This document shows, one piece after another, positions 61,944 through 64,000 of a stretch of DNA of 64,000 nucleotides. Made by a program: the position numbers and the translations under genes. Source of the stretch: Geminisphaera colitermitum TAV2 (GTDB lineage: Bacteria > Verrucomicrobiota > Verrucomicrobiia > Opitutales > Opitutaceae); assembly GCF_000171235.2 (NCBI RefSeq), contig NZ_ABEA03000157.1, forward strand, positions 1 through 64,000, in the 5' to 3' direction. The notes under the pieces are model-generated. The model saw nothing but the letters and a program-made list of their open reading frames with translations, did not search any database and had not been told where the DNA came from. How positions within the stretch are numbered: position 1 is the stretch's first letter; the number at the start of each line of letters is the position of its first letter.

Positions 61944-62004
61944 CATCCGGAAAAACGGATGGGCGGCGCTTCGCGCCGTCGGCGGGTCGGGAGACCCGCC
62001 CTCC
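61944..62004. repeat. palindromic repeat copy
   Basis: CGGATGGGCGGCGC followed by GGCGGGTCGGGAGACC and GCCCTCC (61981-62004): an uninterrupted copy of the repeat at 37058-37081. Confidence 0.85.
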
Positions 62005-62011
62005 GTAGTTA

Positions 62012-62503
62012 TTATGCGGCCCGCCGTTTTTTGCGCAGCATACCGCGTCCGCTCCACGCCAGAAGCAGGATGCTGGCCGTCACGGCCCAGACGGGCGCGC
62101 GGTGGGCGAGCGCGAAACCGAGAAGCGCCCCGGCCCCGGCCAGCACAAAAAAGTCGGCCAGACGGCTGGCGCCGGACTTCCATTGCGTGACGGCCAGAAG
62201 GACGGCGAGCACGCCGCCGCAGACGATGGATGTGAGCGCGAGGTTGGAGGCGAGAAGTTCGCGCCCGGCTTCGCGGCGCAACAAAAACGCGCCAAGCCAA
62301 AAGAGTAGTTGATTAAACACTACAAATCCGGCGCCCAGCCCGGCGAGCAGCGCGGGGGTGACGGGAAATTGATCGGAGCCCGCCGCCGGCAGGCGCGCAA
62401 GGAAGGCGCAGCCGGAGCAACAATAGCAAGGTCGCCCCGGCTCCACGCGGCGCACGCGCATGGGCAGTCCGCAGTGTGAACAGGTGAGGGATTGTGGTTT
62501 CAT
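62012..62503 (-). CDS. membrane protein with N-terminal cysteine zinc-binding motif
   Basis: 163 residues from ATG 62503. N-terminus CSHCGLPMRVRRVEPGRPCYCCSGC has a CxxC and a CCxxC set, resembling the metal-binding front of some heavy-metal P-type ATPases. Then four hydrophobic helices (~55-75, 85-105, 110-130, 135-155). No ATPase domain follows. Function unknown. A 19-G run lies 24 bases upstream. Confidence 0.6.
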   Translation of the reverse strand: MKPQSLTCSHCGLPMRVRRVEPGRPCYCCSGCAFLARLPAAGSDQFPVTPALLAGLGAGFVVFNQLLFWLGAFLLRREAGRELLASNLALTSIVCGGVLAVLLAVTQWKSGASRLADFFVLAGAGALLGFALAHRAPVWAVTASILLLAWSGRGMLRKKRRAA

Positions 62504-62527
62504 TTTGACGAGAGGAGAGGCGGGGGA

Positions 62528-62546
62528 GGGGGGGGGGGGGGGGGGG
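62528..62546. repeat. 19-G run, longest in the window
   Basis: Reads as C19 on the strand of the membrane-protein gene. Confidence 0.9.
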
Positions 62547-62708
62547 ACGCGCTTTGCGCGAACGTTCAACGCTCAACGTCGAACGCCCAACATCGAAGTC
62601 CGAACCAGCGTCGGCGGGTGGCGGGAGCGTATGATCAAATTTGAGTTTTGCAGCGACGGCAGGGGGCGGGACTGGGGGGGAGGGGAGGGGGGGGGACACA
62701 AAGGAAGG

Positions 62709-63167
62709 TCAGTCGAGGATCGCGGTGTCGAGGTGCTGGATGATGAGTTCCTGGATGGTGGCGAGAAAGAGGTAGCACATAAACGCCTTGCGCACGGGCT
62801 CGTCGAGCGTGTCGGGGTCAATGCTGCCGCCCTCAAGATCCTCGTCGGTGAGACCGTCAAGAAAACGTTCGCGGAGCCGGAGCCGGACCGCCGAGCAAGC
62901 CTTGGCAATGACCTCGGCGTTGTCGCTGTCGAAGGCAACGATGCCGGTGGAGAAAAATTCGCTGTTGAACAGGGCAAGCAGGGTGCGCAGTTCCTCGCGT
63001 TGCTCGCCCTGCAATTCCTCGCGCCAGTCGTCGCGGAAAAGCGGGTCCACATCGTCGAGCGTGAGGCCGGCGGCGAGTTCCTGTTGCAGAGTGTCGGAGG
63101 CGGCCTTGATGACGTCGAGCAGGGGGGCGACGACGGTGAGGCTGAGTTTGACCTCGATGCGTTTCAT
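62709..63167 (-). CDS. hypothetical protein next to clpS
   Basis: 152 residues, acidic and helical (KLSLTVVAPLLDVIKAASDTLQQ ... LRTLLALFNSEFFSTGIVAF). No motif recognised. ATG 63167 overlaps the clpS stop (ATGA), so it is translated with clpS. A DUF2017 gene beside clpS occurs in actinobacteria, and this could be a counterpart, but I cannot show similarity by eye. Cytoplasmic. Confidence 0.7.
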   Translation of the reverse strand: MKRIEVKLSLTVVAPLLDVIKAASDTLQQELAAGLTLDDVDPLFRDDWREELQGEQREELRTLLALFNSEFFSTGIVAFDSDNAEVIAKACSAVRLRLRERFLDGLTDEDLEGGSIDPDTLDEPVRKAFMCYLFLATIQELIIQHLDTAILD

Positions 63168-63496
63168 GACGTGGGTTCGTCCGGTTCGATGCGGGCGTTG
63201 AGGTGCCACTGCTGGAGAGAGAAGGCGTAGTGCTCGGCCTTCTCGCGCAGGCCGGTCCAGACAATGGAGCGGCCTTCCTCGTGGACGGTCATCATGTGCT
63301 TGCGCGCGGTGTCTTCGTCGATGCCGAGCACTTTGCGAAGGACAAGGACGAGGTAGGACATGAGGTTGACCGGATCGTTGATGATGACGACGTGCCAGGG
63401 ACCATCCGGGCTGGGATGGAGGTGCGTGCCCGCCGCCGGGTTTTCCTGCGGCGAGGCGGGCGGGTGGAATGGATGATTGTGGGTGTCGTCCGCCAT
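63164..63496 (-). CDS. clpS: ClpS-like ATP-dependent Clp protease adaptor
   Basis: 110 residues. WHVVIINDPVNLMSYLVLVLRKVLGIDEDTARKHMMTVHEEGRSIVWTGLREKAEHYAFSLQQWHLNARIEPDE follows the ClpS core: 'v.l.nDd.tpm.yVv.vL......a...m..vH..G.a.v..g....ae........g' and the end 'l...ie'. It brings N-degron substrates to ClpA/ClpC. Long His/Pro N-terminal extension. Five bases after the proS stop; third position in the operon proS-clpS-hypothetical. Confidence 0.8.
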   Translation of the reverse strand: MADDTHNHPFHPPASPQENPAAGTHLHPSPDGPWHVVIINDPVNLMSYLVLVLRKVLGIDEDTARKHMMTVHEEGRSIVWTGLREKAEHYAFSLQQWHLNARIEPDEPTS

Positions 63497-63501
63497 GCCG
63501 G

Positions 63502-64000
63502 TTACGCCGTGGCCGTGGTGGGGGTGGCCGCTGTCGCTGCCGCCGCCGCCTGACGGACCGCTTCGGCGAGGTGCGTCTCCGCCTCGCCTACGGGGATCCT
63601 GGAAACCTCTTTTTTCGTGCGCCATTTGAGTTCGATGATGCCGTCTTTGATGCCTTTGCCTCCGACGGTAATGCGCAATGGAATACCAATCAAGTCAGCG
63701 TCCTTAAATTTCACCCCTGGTCTTTCGGTCCTGTCGTCAAGTAAAACATCGGCTCCGGCGCGTTCGGCGGCGGCGGCGAGTTTTTCCGCGAGGGCGGCAA
63801 CGGTGGCGTCCTGCGGGTCGAGCACGGTGACGAGCACTTGGAAGGGCGCGCAGGCCCAGGGCCAGATGATGCCGTCGGCGTCGTGGCATTGCTCGATGAT
63901 GGCCTGGAGGGTGCGGCTGATGCCGATGCCGTAGCAGCCCATGACCATGGGGTGCTGTTGTTTTTGGTCGTCGGTGTAGAGGGCGTTGAATTTTTCCGAG
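63502..64000 (-). CDS. proS: prolyl-tRNA synthetase, C-terminal part
   Basis: 166 codons seen; the gene runs off the right edge. SEKFNALYTDDQKQQHPMVMGCYGIGISRTLQAIIEQCHDADGIIWPWACAPFQV is the class II motif 3 region (GCYGIGISR) with the anticodon-binding domain after it (LLDDRTERPGVKFKDADLIGIPLRITVGGKGIKDGIIELKWR). Attaches proline to tRNA-Pro. An Ala/Thr-rich tail ends it. Confidence 0.93.
   Translation of the reverse strand, partial: SEKFNALYTDDQKQQHPMVMGCYGIGISRTLQAIIEQCHDADGIIWPWACAPFQVLVTVLDPQDATVAALAEKLAAAAERAGADVLLDDRTERPGVKFKDADLIGIPLRITVGGKGIKDGIIELKWRTKKEVSRIPVGEAETHLAEAVRQAAAAATAATPTTATA

Overview
The window looks like chromosome from a GC-rich verrucomicrobium, most likely the Opitutaceae (soil or termite-gut relatives of Opitutus). 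The reasons are: several PEP-CTERM sorted secreted proteins, multiple type II pseudopilin-like proteins with an H/G-rich 'DG' C-terminal motif, an autotransporter-repeat protein, a GreA-type factor with a very long N-terminal extension (as in the Planctomycetes-Verrucomicrobia-Chlamydiae group), and LacI regulators beside plant-polysaccharide hydrolases. The family assignment is inference from gene content; no marker gene was aligned.

Layout. 1-3.7 kb: end of a LamG secreted protein, a hypothetical protein, and an RsmB/NOL1-type RNA methyltransferase broken by a 16-G run. 3.6-7.5 kb: a three-gene iron(III)-type ABC importer (binding lipoprotein, fused double permease, ATPase) on the minus strand. 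7.7-17.9 kb: a minus-strand block of exported proteins: ParB-like nuclease fold, two pseudopilins, a 970-residue autotransporter-repeat protein, two PEP-CTERM proteins and a secreted beta-propeller. 18-24.8 kb: tRNA-Ser(GCU), RodZ-like protein, large exported protein, RNase D, LacI regulator and a VapBC toxin-antitoxin pair. 25-29.7 kb: PEP-CTERM protein, pseudopilin, a large secreted protein and a CBM9-like protein. 29.8-37 kb: housekeeping genes (aldo/keto reductase, UbiE/MenG, MetW, Rpe, SGNH esterase, a protein kinase, RpoN).

37.2-52.3 kb is a carbohydrate-utilisation locus: beta-propeller (oligogalacturonate-lyase-like), GH63-like glucosidase, LacI repressor, a heptapeptide-repeat ORF coupled to a conserved hypothetical gene, a secreted protein, a pseudopilin, a GH-A clan hydrolase, a GH10 xylanase, a PEP-CTERM protein, a BD-FAE-like esterase and a GH2 enzyme. 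Three near-identical 16-bp dyads (ACTCTAYGATTAGAGT) lie in front of the GH63 gene, the LacI gene and the divergent PEP-CTERM/esterase pair. This is a likely local regulon in which the repressor also controls itself. 52.4-64 kb: CysH, a DinG/XPD-like helicase-nuclease, the long GreA, carbonic anhydrase, an ArsR-methyltransferase fusion, an AOS-family PLP enzyme, and a proS-clpS-hypothetical operon running off the right edge.

Two features are not explained by the genes. First, the window is littered with pure G/C runs of 10-19 bases. Some sit inside coding sequence (RsmB-like, cysH, the propeller, the 674-residue exported protein) and several lie 24-38 bases before a start codon, reading as C on the coding strand. 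This is what a genome-wide slippage (phase-variation) system would look like, although sequencing error at homopolymers must be excluded. Second, intergenic spaces carry families of palindromic repeats. One of them is interrupted by a 133-bp element with 15-bp terminal inverted repeats and a 12-bp target duplication, and two uninterrupted copies of the same repeat lie in the same window.
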